From contig CAJBVC010000752.1 of the NCBI GenBank assembly GCA_903958915.1, positions 1-11,260 on the forward strand: a DNA stretch of 11,260 nt, read 5' to 3'. Position 1 is the stretch's first letter. Every line of letters starts with the position of its first letter. The notes under the pieces were generated by a model, which was given only the letters and a program-made list of their open reading frames with translations, had not been told where the DNA came from and searched no databases. The position numbers and the translations under genes were made by a program. Positions 1 through 6,850 of this stretch are shown here, piece after piece. Source of the stretch: an uncultured beta proteobacterium. Lineage in GTDB: Bacteria; Pseudomonadota; Gammaproteobacteria; Burkholderiales; Burkholderiaceae_C.

Positions 1-958
1 CGAAGTTGAACCAGCACACGGTTGGAACACCCAAACCGACTGCCATATGGTACGGTCCAGAATCTGTCGAGATGACGAGATCACTGGCACCCAGCAAACC
101 GGTGAGTTCGCTCAGACTGCACTGGCCTGCCCAATCCGTCACCACGCAATACGAACCCAACGCCGAAAGCCGTTGTTCGAATGCCTGTGCGAACTCGGCA
201 TTGACATCGCGCTCGAAACTGGCCCCCGACAAGTGCAACGCAAAGGGCATCGCCTGGTACAACGCAACCATATTGGCGACCAGATCCTGCATCGCTGGGC
301 GCTTGGGCAATGCATCGGACGTGCCACAACCAATATTGAGCGTGACCCGACGCGCATGCTCTCCAGCCGGCAAGTGTTGACGTTGCCACGTCAGGCCATC
401 GGCCGATACATTCAGAACGATCGGCGTGCCTTGACGCTCCAGCCCCAGAGCGGCCAGCGCCACAAAATCGCGCTCGGTGTAGTCCATCGGCTCTGGGAGT
501 TGGTGCTTTTCCACGTATGCCCGCGTCGATGGTGCTGCCAGGTCGTACCACCAGCCACGGGTTGGAAACTGCCCCACCCCCACTGTCTGTGCCGACCAGT
601 TGCGTGCAATCCAGCGCGCCAGGAAGGTGGTGCGCAAACCATAGGGCTCGCAATCAATGACGAGGTCAATCGGCACCTCGCGCAAGGCCCGGCGCACATC
701 ATTTCTGATCTCGGTGGATGAGCGTTTTTCGCGCGAGTCCGGCCGTGCAGCGACTGAGACAAAGCTGGCGGTGGCGAGCAGATGGTGTTCGCGAATCAAT
801 TGCTCCGTCGGGTAACCAGGATGGCGACTCAGCATCAGCAGATGCAACTGTGCAGCAGGCCAGCGCGCTTTCAGCACCTGCCAGGCGGCGGAACTGCGCA
901 GCAGATCGCCAATGCCCATGCTGTGGGATTTGATGAGCAGGATGTGCTTCGGATTCAT
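1..958 (-). CDS. Glycosyltransferase family 9 (heptosyltransferase-like), 3' end cut by window edge
   Basis: About 319 codons are open from an ATG at 958 to the left edge with no stop, so the C-terminus is missing. The N-terminus (MNPKHILLIKSHSMGIGDLL) has the GDLLR-type nucleotide-sugar transferase start seen in ADP-heptose:LPS heptosyltransferases. Near the edge is TDSGPYHMAVGLGVPTVCWF (T298, D299), matching the family's conserved (T/S)DSGPxH-x-A block, which contacts the donor nucleotide in WaaC/WaaF. GT9 enzymes are cytoplasmic and add sugars, typically heptose, to LPS core or related glycans. The ATG lies 2 bp after the TAG of the upstream GT4 gene and has only a weak GGGG/GCGG ribosome site, so translation is probably coupled. 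It could be a WaaF/WaaC/WaaQ-like or O-antigen enzyme; the acceptor cannot be told. The family call is secure, the substrate is not. Confidence 0.85.
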   Translation of the reverse strand, partial: MNPKHILLIKSHSMGIGDLLRSSAAWQVLKARWPAAQLHLLMLSRHPGYPTEQLIREHHLLATASFVSVAARPDSREKRSSTEIRNDVRRALREVPIDLVIDCEPYGLRTTFLARWIARNWSAQTVGVGQFPTRGWWYDLAAPSTRAYVEKHQLPEPMDYTERDFVALAALGLERQGTPIVLNVSADGLTWQRQHLPAGEHARRVTLNIGCGTSDALPKRPAMQDLVANMVALYQAMPFALHLSGASFERDVNAEFAQAFEQRLSALGSYCVVTDWAGQCSLSELTGLLGASDLVISTDSGPYHMAVGLGVPTVCWFNF

Positions 959-960
959 CG

Positions 961-2127
961 CTATGGCCGCCCCATCTCGGCGGATACCAAGCGACGGTAC
1001 AGCCCATCATAGGCCATGGCAGCGTGCTGCCAGGTATGCATGCGCACCACGTCAGCGGCGTTGGCGATCAGGGCATCTGCCAACGCTTTGTCGCTCAGTA
1101 TCCTGTGCAACGCAGTACGCACTTCCTCGGCATTGTTGGGATCGACCAGCAGCAAGGCGTCCTTCTCGTCTTGCAACGAGGCAGCAAAACCACAATGGCG
1201 CGCGCCACTGACCAACACCGGCAGACCATAGGCCATAGCCTCCAGCACCACCATACCGAAGCTGTCTTCCAGCGTCGGGTGCGCCAGCACATCGGCACAC
1301 GCATACGCCATCTGCATATCTTGCTGGGGCCCAAGGAACTCAACACGGTCACCCAAGCCCATGGCACGTGCCAGGTCCCGGTAGGTCCCCATCTGGGCAC
1401 AGCTTCCGGCCACCAGCAACCGCACCGCTGTCGGTAAACCGGTCATGGCCTGCAGCAACGCGTCCAGACCCTTGCGCCGGTAGTCGTTTGCAACAAACAG
1501 AACAATTTGGCCTTCAGCGCCCGTGGACAGTGCGTGACGCGCTTCTTTTTTTGTAGCGATTCGAGCAGGTGTATCAACCCCAGGGGTGATGACATGGAGC
1601 ATCGAGCGTGTCGCTGGATACTCCTGTTGAACCTCCTGCAACAGTGTTTGTGACACCACCACTACGGCCCGATCTGGCCGCAACCGCAGCCGCGCCCGCT
1701 CGAGAAGCAGGTACGCACCCAAACGGGGGCTGAAGGCCACTTTCAGCCGAGCGGCCAGCCACTGCAGGCCTGATCGACCACCCAGCACACTGCGCCGGAC
1801 GGTCTTGACATGCAGGGTCTGCACATTGCCGTGCCAGGTGTTTTCGTGCGAATGGACAATGTCAAAACCGCGCCGGGTCTTCCACCAGGTTGCAGTGGCG
1901 TACCAGAGCTGGTTCAGCCAGCGCGGTTTGGCCAGTGGCATCGAAACACGATGGTAAGTCACCCCCGGCCAGGCATGCGTCGTCTGCTGGGCAAAGACAT
2001 GAATCTCATGCCGCGCCGCGAGCTGCTCGACCACAGCGATGGAGTAACGCTCGGCTCCACCGCCCGTGGCTGCAAACACCCGGTTCAGCACGGCGATGCG
2101 CAGGCGCTTCACTGGCGCATCGGTCAT
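961..2127 (-). CDS. Glycosyltransferase family 4 (GT-B fold), 388 aa
   Basis: This is a retaining GT-B glycosyltransferase of the WaaG/group 1 type. The N-terminal half opens with RIAVLNRVFAATGGGAERYS (residues 10-29), the glycine-rich loop after the first strand, followed by VHSHE at 91-95. The C-terminal donor domain has RRKG (217-220) and the block HPTLEDSFGMVVLEAMAYG (283-301). In that block the usual EX7E motif reads as Asp288-x7-Glu296, with an extra Glu at 287. The start chosen is the ATG at 2127: it overlaps the deacetylase stop as ATGA and has GGAAG five bases upstream. A 14-residue upstream extension to 2169 is possible but would lie inside the deacetylase gene. It sits between a deacetylase and a GT9 enzyme, so it probably builds an LPS-core, O-antigen or capsular glycan in the cytoplasm. 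Donor and acceptor are unknown. Confidence 0.9.
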   Translation of the reverse strand: MTDAPVKRLRIAVLNRVFAATGGGAERYSIAVVEQLAARHEIHVFAQQTTHAWPGVTYHRVSMPLAKPRWLNQLWYATATWWKTRRGFDIVHSHENTWHGNVQTLHVKTVRRSVLGGRSGLQWLAARLKVAFSPRLGAYLLLERARLRLRPDRAVVVVSQTLLQEVQQEYPATRSMLHVITPGVDTPARIATKKEARHALSTGAEGQIVLFVANDYRRKGLDALLQAMTGLPTAVRLLVAGSCAQMGTYRDLARAMGLGDRVEFLGPQQDMQMAYACADVLAHPTLEDSFGMVVLEAMAYGLPVLVSGARHCGFAASLQDEKDALLLVDPNNAEEVRTALHRILSDKALADALIANAADVVRMHTWQHAAMAYDGLYRRLVSAEMGRP

Positions 2128-2849
2128 GCTCGCTTCCGGTCTTCGTAGGCGGTGCCAACTTTGAGCCACAGGGACGGCAAGCTGGTGGAACGCACCACCG
2201 GCACGCGCGGCAACTGCAACAGGTTCTCCGTCGCTTGGCAGCGCCCCCGCTGGGTGGTGGTAGCGGTGAGGTAACCAGCCTGTGCCACCATGGCAGCATG
2301 TTCCGGCCCAAACTCACCATAGGGATAGCAAAAATGCTGCACGGGCGTGTCTACGATGCCTTCCAGTTCTGACTTGCACAGGGATATTTCATTCTGGCAA
2401 CTTTCGGCGTTGGCTTGTGTCAGGTGAACATGGTGGCGCGTATGTGCACCAACCTCCTGGCCGCCAGCGCTCCACTGACGCAATTCCGAAACGTCCATCA
2501 GCGCCGCCTGGGCTACGCCGAAGCTTTCATCCCATTTATTGGTTTGGCCGAGTAGCCGGCTGACCACGTAACAGGTAGCAGTAAAGCCATGGCGCTGCAA
2601 CACGGGCAGTGCATACGTCAGATTATTGAGATAGCCATCGTCAAACGTAATCCCCACCACTTTGCCGCTCTGGTCGCCGCGCAGGTAAGGTAACAGCCGC
2701 CCCATGGAGAGCCCACGGTATCCCAGAAACTTCAAAAATGCCATCTGACGCGCAAACGCATCAGGCGCCACGTACAACCCCCGAAACGGTGCGCCTCTGG
2801 CGGGAGCGATCGCAATCTGGTGATACGTCAGGATGGGAATGGGGTGCAT
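2124..2849 (-). CDS. Polysaccharide deacetylase, NodB domain (CE4), 241 aa
   Basis: CE4 enzymes remove N- or O-acetyl groups from sugars using a divalent metal. Visible motifs, numbered from the ATG at 2849, are TFDDGY (68-73; D70 and D71 are the base/metal Asp pair), HTRHH (136-140; H136 and H140 as metal ligands) and CYPYGEF (174-180), the third catalytic motif. The end of the domain carries PRVPV (214-218). The ATG starts 7 bp after the rng stop. An in-frame TTG at 2870 would add seven residues inside rng and is less likely. No signal peptide or membrane helix is seen, since the protein begins MHPIPILTYHQ, so it probably acts in the cytoplasm, perhaps on a lipid-linked or nucleotide sugar. 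Its stop overlaps the GT4 start (ATGA), which points to a shared glycan pathway. The fold is clear; the substrate is unknown. Confidence 0.88.
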   Translation of the reverse strand: MHPIPILTYHQIAIAPARGAPFRGLYVAPDAFARQMAFLKFLGYRGLSMGRLLPYLRGDQSGKVVGITFDDGYLNNLTYALPVLQRHGFTATCYVVSRLLGQTNKWDESFGVAQAALMDVSELRQWSAGGQEVGAHTRHHVHLTQANAESCQNEISLCKSELEGIVDTPVQHFCYPYGEFGPEHAAMVAQAGYLTATTTQRGRCQATENLLQLPRVPVVRSTSLPSLWLKVGTAYEDRKRA

Positions 2850-2856
2850 CGACCGG

Positions 2857-4332
2857 TCACAGCAAGACAATATCGTATTGCTCCTGCCCCATGGCCGACT
2901 CGCTTTGCAACGACACCGGCTTGCCGATGAACTCGCTCAAGCCCGCCAGATGCTGGCTTTCTTCATCCAGAAACAGCTCAATCACCTTGGGCGAGGCCAC
3001 CACCCGAAACTCCCTGGGGTTGAACTGGCGGGCTTCTCGCAGGATTTCACGAAAGATATCGTAGGCCACGCTGCGCGCGGTCTTGAGAATGCCCTTGCCT
3101 TCACACGCGGGACAGGGTTCACACAACCTGTGCGCGAGCGATTCACGGGTGCGCTTGCGCGTCATTTCCACCAGTCCGAGCTGGGAAAATCCACCCGCCA
3201 TGGTCTTCACGCGATCGCGCGCGAGTTGCTTGCGAAATTCTCCAAGTACCGCCTCGCGGTGGTCCTCGCGCACCATGTCGATGAAATCGACAATGATGAT
3301 GCCGCCCAGATTGCGCAAACGAAGTTGCCGCGCAATCGCCTGCGAGGCTTCCAGATTGGTCTTGAAAATGGTGTCATCAAAATTGCGGGCACCGACAAAG
3401 CCGCCGGTATTCACGTCGACCGTGGTGAGTGCTTCGGTCTGGTCGATGATCAGGTAGCCGCCAGACTTGAGCTCGACGCGACGCGCCAGCGCTTTGGCAA
3501 TTTCCTCGTCGATCGCGTACAAATCAAAAATCGGTCGCTCGCCCTTGTAGTGCTGCAGTTTCTCGCTGGCCATCGGCATGAACTCGGCCCCGAACGCCTT
3601 GAGTGCGTCAAACTGTTCACGCGAGTCGATCTTGATGGTCTGTGTGGCCTCCCCCACCAGGTCGCGCAGCACACGCTGCATCAAGCTCAGGTCCTGGTGC
3701 AACAAGGATAGCGGCGGCAGTCGCGTGGAGGCGTCCTTGATGCGCTTCCAGGCCTTGCGCAAGTAAGCAATGTCTTCGGACAACTCCGCGTCAGAGGCAT
3801 CTTCGCCATTGGTGCGAAGGATGAAGCCACCCTCCTGCGGTCCGGTCAGCGCCTGTAGCCGCGAGCGCAACTCATCGCGCTGTTCCAACGGAATCTTCTG
3901 CGACACGCCAATGTGGTCGTCCTGCGGCAGAAAGACCAGCAGGCGACCGGCGATACTGATTTGTGTGGAAAGGCGCGCTCCCTTGGTGCCGATGGGCTCC
4001 TTGATCACTTGCACCATCAGTGCCTGGCCCTCGAAAATCTGCTTCTCGATCGGAACTGCAGAGCCCGCCCCTTTGGCCGAATGCGGCGCTTCGCCATCGG
4101 CCTGGCGGTGCCAGACATCGGCTACATGCAGGAAGGCAGCGCGCTCCAGCCCAATGTCGATAAAGGCGGACTGCATCCCCGGCAACACGCGCGCCACCTT
4201 GCCCAGGTAGATGTTGCCCACCAACCCGCGCTCCAGCGAGCGCTCGACGTGCAGTTCCTGCACCGAGCCACTTTCCACCACCGCCACACGTGTTTCGTGC
4301 GGTGTCCAGTTGATCAGGATATCTTGCTGCAT
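2857..4332 (-). CDS. rng: Ribonuclease G, 491 aa
   Basis: RNase G is the short member of the RNase E/G endoribonuclease family. It cuts AU-rich single-stranded RNA, matures the 5' end of 16S rRNA and helps mRNA decay in the cytoplasm. The length matches E. coli RNase G (about 489 aa), without the long RNase E scaffold tail. An S1-like domain spans roughly 36-125 (GLVGNIYLGKVARVLPGMQ, AFIDIG). The DNase I-like catalytic part contains VDVNTGGFVG with D306 and IIIVDFIDM with D349, the two metal-binding aspartates of this family. C404, C407 and C410 in CEPCPACEGKG carry the zinc-link CPxC element used for dimerisation. The ATG is preceded by GGAGATAGG about 9 bp upstream, a good ribosome site, and lies inside the last codons of maf (19-bp overlap). 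Residues 74-96 form a variable loop in the S1 domain, rich in Ala, Gly and His. Confidence 0.96.
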   Translation of the reverse strand: MQQDILINWTPHETRVAVVESGSVQELHVERSLERGLVGNIYLGKVARVLPGMQSAFIDIGLERAAFLHVADVWHRQADGEAPHSAKGAGSAVPIEKQIFEGQALMVQVIKEPIGTKGARLSTQISIAGRLLVFLPQDDHIGVSQKIPLEQRDELRSRLQALTGPQEGGFILRTNGEDASDAELSEDIAYLRKAWKRIKDASTRLPPLSLLHQDLSLMQRVLRDLVGEATQTIKIDSREQFDALKAFGAEFMPMASEKLQHYKGERPIFDLYAIDEEIAKALARRVELKSGGYLIIDQTEALTTVDVNTGGFVGARNFDDTIFKTNLEASQAIARQLRLRNLGGIIIVDFIDMVREDHREAVLGEFRKQLARDRVKTMAGGFSQLGLVEMTRKRTRESLAHRLCEPCPACEGKGILKTARSVAYDIFREILREARQFNPREFRVVASPKVIELFLDEESQHLAGLSEFIGKPVSLQSESAMGQEQYDIVLL

Positions 4333-5012
4333 GGCGTAAAGCCTATCTCCTGGAGCGCCTGTGCGGTTTCAAACAAGGGTAAGCCCATGATGCCAGTGTA
4401 ACTACCGCTGATGTGGGCAATGAAAGTTGCAGCACCGCCCTGCACCGCATAGGCACCAGCCTTGCCCATGGGCTCGCCGCTTGCCACATAGGCTTCAATG
4501 ACCTCACGACCCACTGCTGCAAACCGGACGCGCGACACACTCAGAGCGGCCACCTTGTGGTCGCCCCAGCCTATCGCCACGGCAGTCAGCACCTGATGCG
4601 TGTGCCCTGACAACTCCTGCAACATGCGGCACGCATCCTGGGCATCGACCGGCTTGCCATACATTGTTCGTCCCAGCGCCACCGTGGTGTCTGCGCACAA
4701 CACCGGTGCATCGGGCAACCGGCGACTCTTCAAGCGCTCCAACGCGGCCCTGAGCTTGAGTGATGTCACCCGCTGCACATAGCGTCTGGGCGCTTCGTTG
4801 GGCAGCATTACCTCCAGCGATTCGGAGTCCTCACCCTCATCCGCCAGCAACAACCTGTGCTCAATCCCTAACTGGTCCAGCAACTGACTGCGTCGAGGGC
4901 TTTGCGACGCGAGATAGATGAAGTTTGATGTTTCGCTGCTGGGCCGCCCCGAGGCGAAACGCTCCCCCTTGGGGGGCAGAGAGGACACGTCAGTGCCGAA
5001 CGTGGGGGCCAT
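4314..5012 (-). CDS. maf: Maf-like nucleoside triphosphate pyrophosphatase (YhdE type) with N-terminal extension
   Basis: Maf proteins hydrolyse NTPs such as dTTP, UTP or modified nucleotides to NMP and pyrophosphate, a house-cleaning role also linked to division arrest. Core motifs are LASQSPRRSQLL (34-45), ADTTV with catalytic-type D108 (107-111), GKPVDAQDACRML (119-131), KAGAYAVQGGAA (184-195) and GSYTGIMGLPLFET (203-216). The last two favour the YhdE dTTP/UTP subfamily over the YceF 7-methyl-GTP type. The family normally starts just before the (I/L)LAS segment. Here about 30 extra residues (MAPTFGTDVSSLPPKGERFA and on) come first and have no Maf similarity I recognise. No in-frame ATG or TTG lies between them and the core; there is only a GTG at codon 9. 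The ATG at 5012 is three bases after the rlmH stop, with a weak GAGTGAG ribosome site. The core call is firm; the start is uncertain. Confidence 0.93.
   Translation of the reverse strand: MAPTFGTDVSSLPPKGERFASGRPSSETSNFIYLASQSPRRSQLLDQLGIEHRLLLADEGEDSESLEVMLPNEAPRRYVQRVTSLKLRAALERLKSRRLPDAPVLCADTTVALGRTMYGKPVDAQDACRMLQELSGHTHQVLTAVAIGWGDHKVAALSVSRVRFAAVGREVIEAYVASGEPMGKAGAYAVQGGAATFIAHISGSYTGIMGLPLFETAQALQEIGFTPCSKIS
4935..5009. repeat. GC-rich intergenic-type repeat read into the 5' end of maf
   Basis: On the plus strand this stretch runs from GGGCCGCCCCGAGGCG through CTCCCCCTTGGGGGGCAG to CGTGGGGGC (5001-5009). The CCCCC/GGGGG part (4964-4976) can fold as a short hairpin. It encodes the low-complexity Maf residues Pro-Pro-Lys-Gly-Glu-Arg that precede the conserved domain. 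From memory, similar CCCCAAGGGG-centred repeats are scattered between genes in Comamonadaceae; I cannot count copies from one window. A shorter echo of it, CGTGGGGGC plus CTCCTTGGGG, occurs between yebC and purD. The boundaries are approximate. Confidence 0.5.
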
Positions 5013-5015
5013 ATC

Positions 5016-5483
5016 TCACTCGCGATGGTACGGATGGTTGGCGTTGATGGACCAGGCGCGGTACAGCTGCTCAATCAGCAACACACGTGCAAAAGCATGT
5101 GGCAGGGTCAGGTCCGACAAGCGGATGCGCTCATGCGCCGCTTGCCGAAATGCCGGGTCCAGCCCGTCGGGTCCGCCAATGACCAGCGCCACGTCGTCAC
5201 CCGAGAGTTGCCATTCCTTCAGTTTGCCGGCCAACGCGACGGTGGTCAGGGTGGTGCCACGTTCGTCCAGTGCAACGATGCGCGCCCCCCGGGGAATAGC
5301 TGCTTCAATACGGGTACGTTCGGCGGCATAGAGCGCATCCAGTGTCTTCGAGCCGCGCGGTTCCGTCTTGACCGCCTTGAGTTCCACAGCGAGTTCACGG
5401 GGAAACCGCTTGGCGTAGTCTGTCCAGGCCGTCTGCGCCCAATCCGGCACCCGCAGACCCACGGCCACAATCACCAGGCGCAC
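5016..5483 (-). CDS. rlmH: 23S rRNA (pseudouridine-1915 N3)-methyltransferase, 155 aa
   Basis: RlmH is a SPOUT-class, SAM-dependent methyltransferase. It makes m3Psi at position 1915 of helix 69 in 23S rRNA on assembled 70S ribosomes. The length equals that of E. coli RlmH (155 aa). The trefoil-knot SAM site is visible as [13 protein letters not shown] (100-112). The C-terminus [20 protein letters not shown] followed by [11 protein letters not shown] is the family signature, with the terminal His-Pro-Tyr-His-Arg-Glu implicated in catalysis. The start codon is GTG at 5483: it aligns with the family N-terminus (MRLVIVAVG) and lies 7 bp after the rsfS stop. The only ribosome-site-like element is AAGG about 12 bp upstream inside the rsfS end, so translation may depend on coupling. 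The gene is placed with rsfS, as in many bacteria. Confidence 0.97.
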   Translation of the reverse strand: MRLVIVAVGLRVPDWAQTAWTDYAKRFPRELAVELKAVKTEPRGSKTLDALYAAERTRIEAAIPRGARIVALDERGTTLTTVALAGKLKEWQLSGDDVALVIGGPDGLDPAFRQAAHERIRLSDLTLPHAFARVLLIEQLYRAWSINANHPYHRE

Positions 5484-5490
5484 GGGAGTG

Positions 5491-6237
5491 TCAGGCCTTA
5501 CGGGATACTGGCTTCTTGACTGCCGGTCTGCGCGTCACGGCTTTAGCCGCAACCTTGGCCGTCGTTCTGGCAGGTGCCTTCACCACCACGGTCCTGGCGG
5601 CCGCCTTCACCGGCGCGGGCTTCCTTGCGGGTGCCTTGGCGGCTATGGCCTTGGCTGCAGCGGTCTTGGCAGCAGGTTTCTTCATGGGCGCCTTCGTTGG
5701 CGCTCTCGTGCCTGCCTTCAAGGCCTCGGCCTTTTTCAACTGCGCCTTGGACGGGAACGCCTCTTGCACACCCTTCTTGGCTGCATTGGAGCGGCGCAAA
5801 CTGGGCTCACCTTTGGGCGCCGCTTTGGAAGCCTTTGGCGCCTCTGCAGCCACCGCGGCGGGCTTGACAGCACCCAACTTCAACCGCACCGGTTTTTCGC
5901 CCCACAGCTCTTCCAGGTGGTAGTACTGGCGGTAGGTCGGTTGCATGATGTGCACCACGGCCTGGCCGCAGTCCACAATGATCCATTCACCATTGGCCTC
6001 GCCTTCAACCCGCGGCTTGGCAAACCCGGCTTCCCGTACCGCATCGCGCACGCTGGACGCCAGCGCCTTGGTCTGTCGGTTGGAGGTACCGGACGCCACA
6101 ATCACCCGCTCAAACAAGGACGACAGGTGCTCGGTGTCAAACACCTGAATGTCCTGCGCCTTGACATCTTCGAGGCCATCCACAATGGCTCGCTGGAGTT
6201 TCTGAACGTCTTTTTTTACGGCGGTGGAAGTAGTCAT
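5491..6237 (-). CDS. rsfS: Ribosome silencing factor RsfS with long Lys/Ala/Pro-rich C-terminal tail, 248 aa
   Basis: RsfS (Iojap/YbeB) binds ribosomal protein uL14 on the large subunit and blocks joining with the small subunit during starvation. The conserved domain covers roughly 7-118, with [13 protein letters not shown] (51-63), [16 protein letters not shown] (83-98) and [13 protein letters not shown] (105-117). E. coli RsfS ends near residue 105; this protein continues for about 130 more. The tail is low in complexity and built from KAPA/KPAA/KAAA-like units. Residues 163-248 hold 18 Lys and 7 Arg against one Glu, which resembles eukaryotic histone H1 or bacterial AlgP/H1-like tails. It is likely disordered and may bind rRNA or other nucleic acid (inference). 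The reading frame stays open and in register, so this is not a frameshift artefact at the domain end. The ATG overlaps the nadD stop as TGATG, implying coupled translation. Confidence 0.94.
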   Translation of the reverse strand: MTTSTAVKKDVQKLQRAIVDGLEDVKAQDIQVFDTEHLSSLFERVIVASGTSNRQTKALASSVRDAVREAGFAKPRVEGEANGEWIIVDCGQAVVHIMQPTYRQYYHLEELWGEKPVRLKLGAVKPAAVAAEAPKASKAAPKGEPSLRRSNAAKKGVQEAFPSKAQLKKAEALKAGTRAPTKAPMKKPAAKTAAAKAIAAKAPARKPAPVKAAARTVVVKAPARTTAKVAAKAVTRRPAVKKPVSRKA

Positions 6238-6848
6238 CAGGCAGATTGATAGAGGTGGTGGAGGGCAATATAACGCGCAACCGGTTCAAAAACCAGAGGT
6301 ACGACACTTTGGTGGTGGGCCAATCGACGCCGCAAGTCCGTCGCGTTGACGTCCATGGGTGGCATTACAAGGCGCTGAAACGGGGCAGGCAGGCTGTTTG
6401 ATGCATCAAAACGACCTGTAGCGCCCGCGGGAAAAGCGCGACCAGCTACACAAATTATAGCAATCTTGAGAATGTCATCGGCTCTGTGCCAGGTTGTCAG
6501 CGCATCCGCCTGGTCCTGGCCAATGATCAGGAACAATTGGGCAGCCCGGTATTGCTGTTGCAATTCCAGCAAAGTGTCGATGGTGAAAGTTGGGCCTGCG
6601 CGCTCGATTTCCCGTGCATCCACCACCACCCGCTCCAGGTCCGCGAAGGCGAGACCGGTCATGGCCAACCGATGCTCAGCCGCGGTCAGCGCGCGTGTCT
6701 TGTGCCAGGCCTGCCCGGTCGGAATGATGTGCAGCAGGTCCAGGTGCAACTGTTCCAGCGCCGTTTTCGCCAGCGCCAAGTGCCCTGCATGCGGCGGATC
6801 AAAAGCGCCGCCAAAAACGCCGATCCGTTGCTCTGCGTTGCTGTGCAA
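6237..6848 (-). CDS. nadD: Nicotinate-nucleotide adenylyltransferase, 203 aa
   Basis: NadD joins nicotinate mononucleotide and ATP to give deamido-NAD and pyrophosphate, the penultimate step of NAD synthesis. The nucleotidyltransferase fingerprint GVFGGAFDPPHAGHL (10-24) holds the HxGH-type His20/His23. IIPTGQAWHK (41-50) and GQDQADALTTWHRADDIL (110-127) fit the NaMN/ATP site. The C-terminal ATP motif, usually (I/V)S(A/S)TxIR, reads VNATDLRRR (167-175), a Ser-to-Asn change. The start is inferred to be TTG at 6848: no ATG or GTG lies between the upstream in-frame stop and the core, and GGAT sits about 7 bp before it. It begins 2 bp after the hemF stop. Its own stop overlaps the rsfS ATG. The nadD-rsfS pairing is widespread in bacteria. 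Confidence 0.95.
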   Translation of the reverse strand: MHSNAEQRIGVFGGAFDPPHAGHLALAKTALEQLHLDLLHIIPTGQAWHKTRALTAAEHRLAMTGLAFADLERVVVDAREIERAGPTFTIDTLLELQQQYRAAQLFLIIGQDQADALTTWHRADDILKIAIICVAGRAFPAGATGRFDASNSLPAPFQRLVMPPMDVNATDLRRRLAHHQSVVPLVFEPVARYIALHHLYQSA

Positions 6849-6850
6849 AC

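Noticed and set aside
81..1010. Minus-strand frames of 103 and 190 codons overlapping the left-edge gene
   Set aside because: They are out of frame with the GT9 reading, which runs uninterrupted from 958 to the edge and contains the TDSGPxH motif.
2833..3711. A 292-codon plus-strand open frame opposite rng
   Set aside because: It mirrors the conserved RNase G coding sequence, has no ribosome site or domain I recognise, and is explained by codon bias of the sense gene.
6211..6217. A run of seven A on the coding strand near the rsfS start, in A-AAA-AAA register, as a possible -1 frameshift site
   Set aside because: It falls at codons 6-8, the zero frame encodes the complete RsfS, the -1 frame encodes nothing recognisable, and no downstream stimulator is evident.
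5488..6249. A 253-codon plus-strand open frame opposite rsfS
   Set aside because: Its Gly/Leu/Arg-rich sequence is the complement of the Lys/Ala-rich RsfS tail; the sense frame carries the conserved domain.
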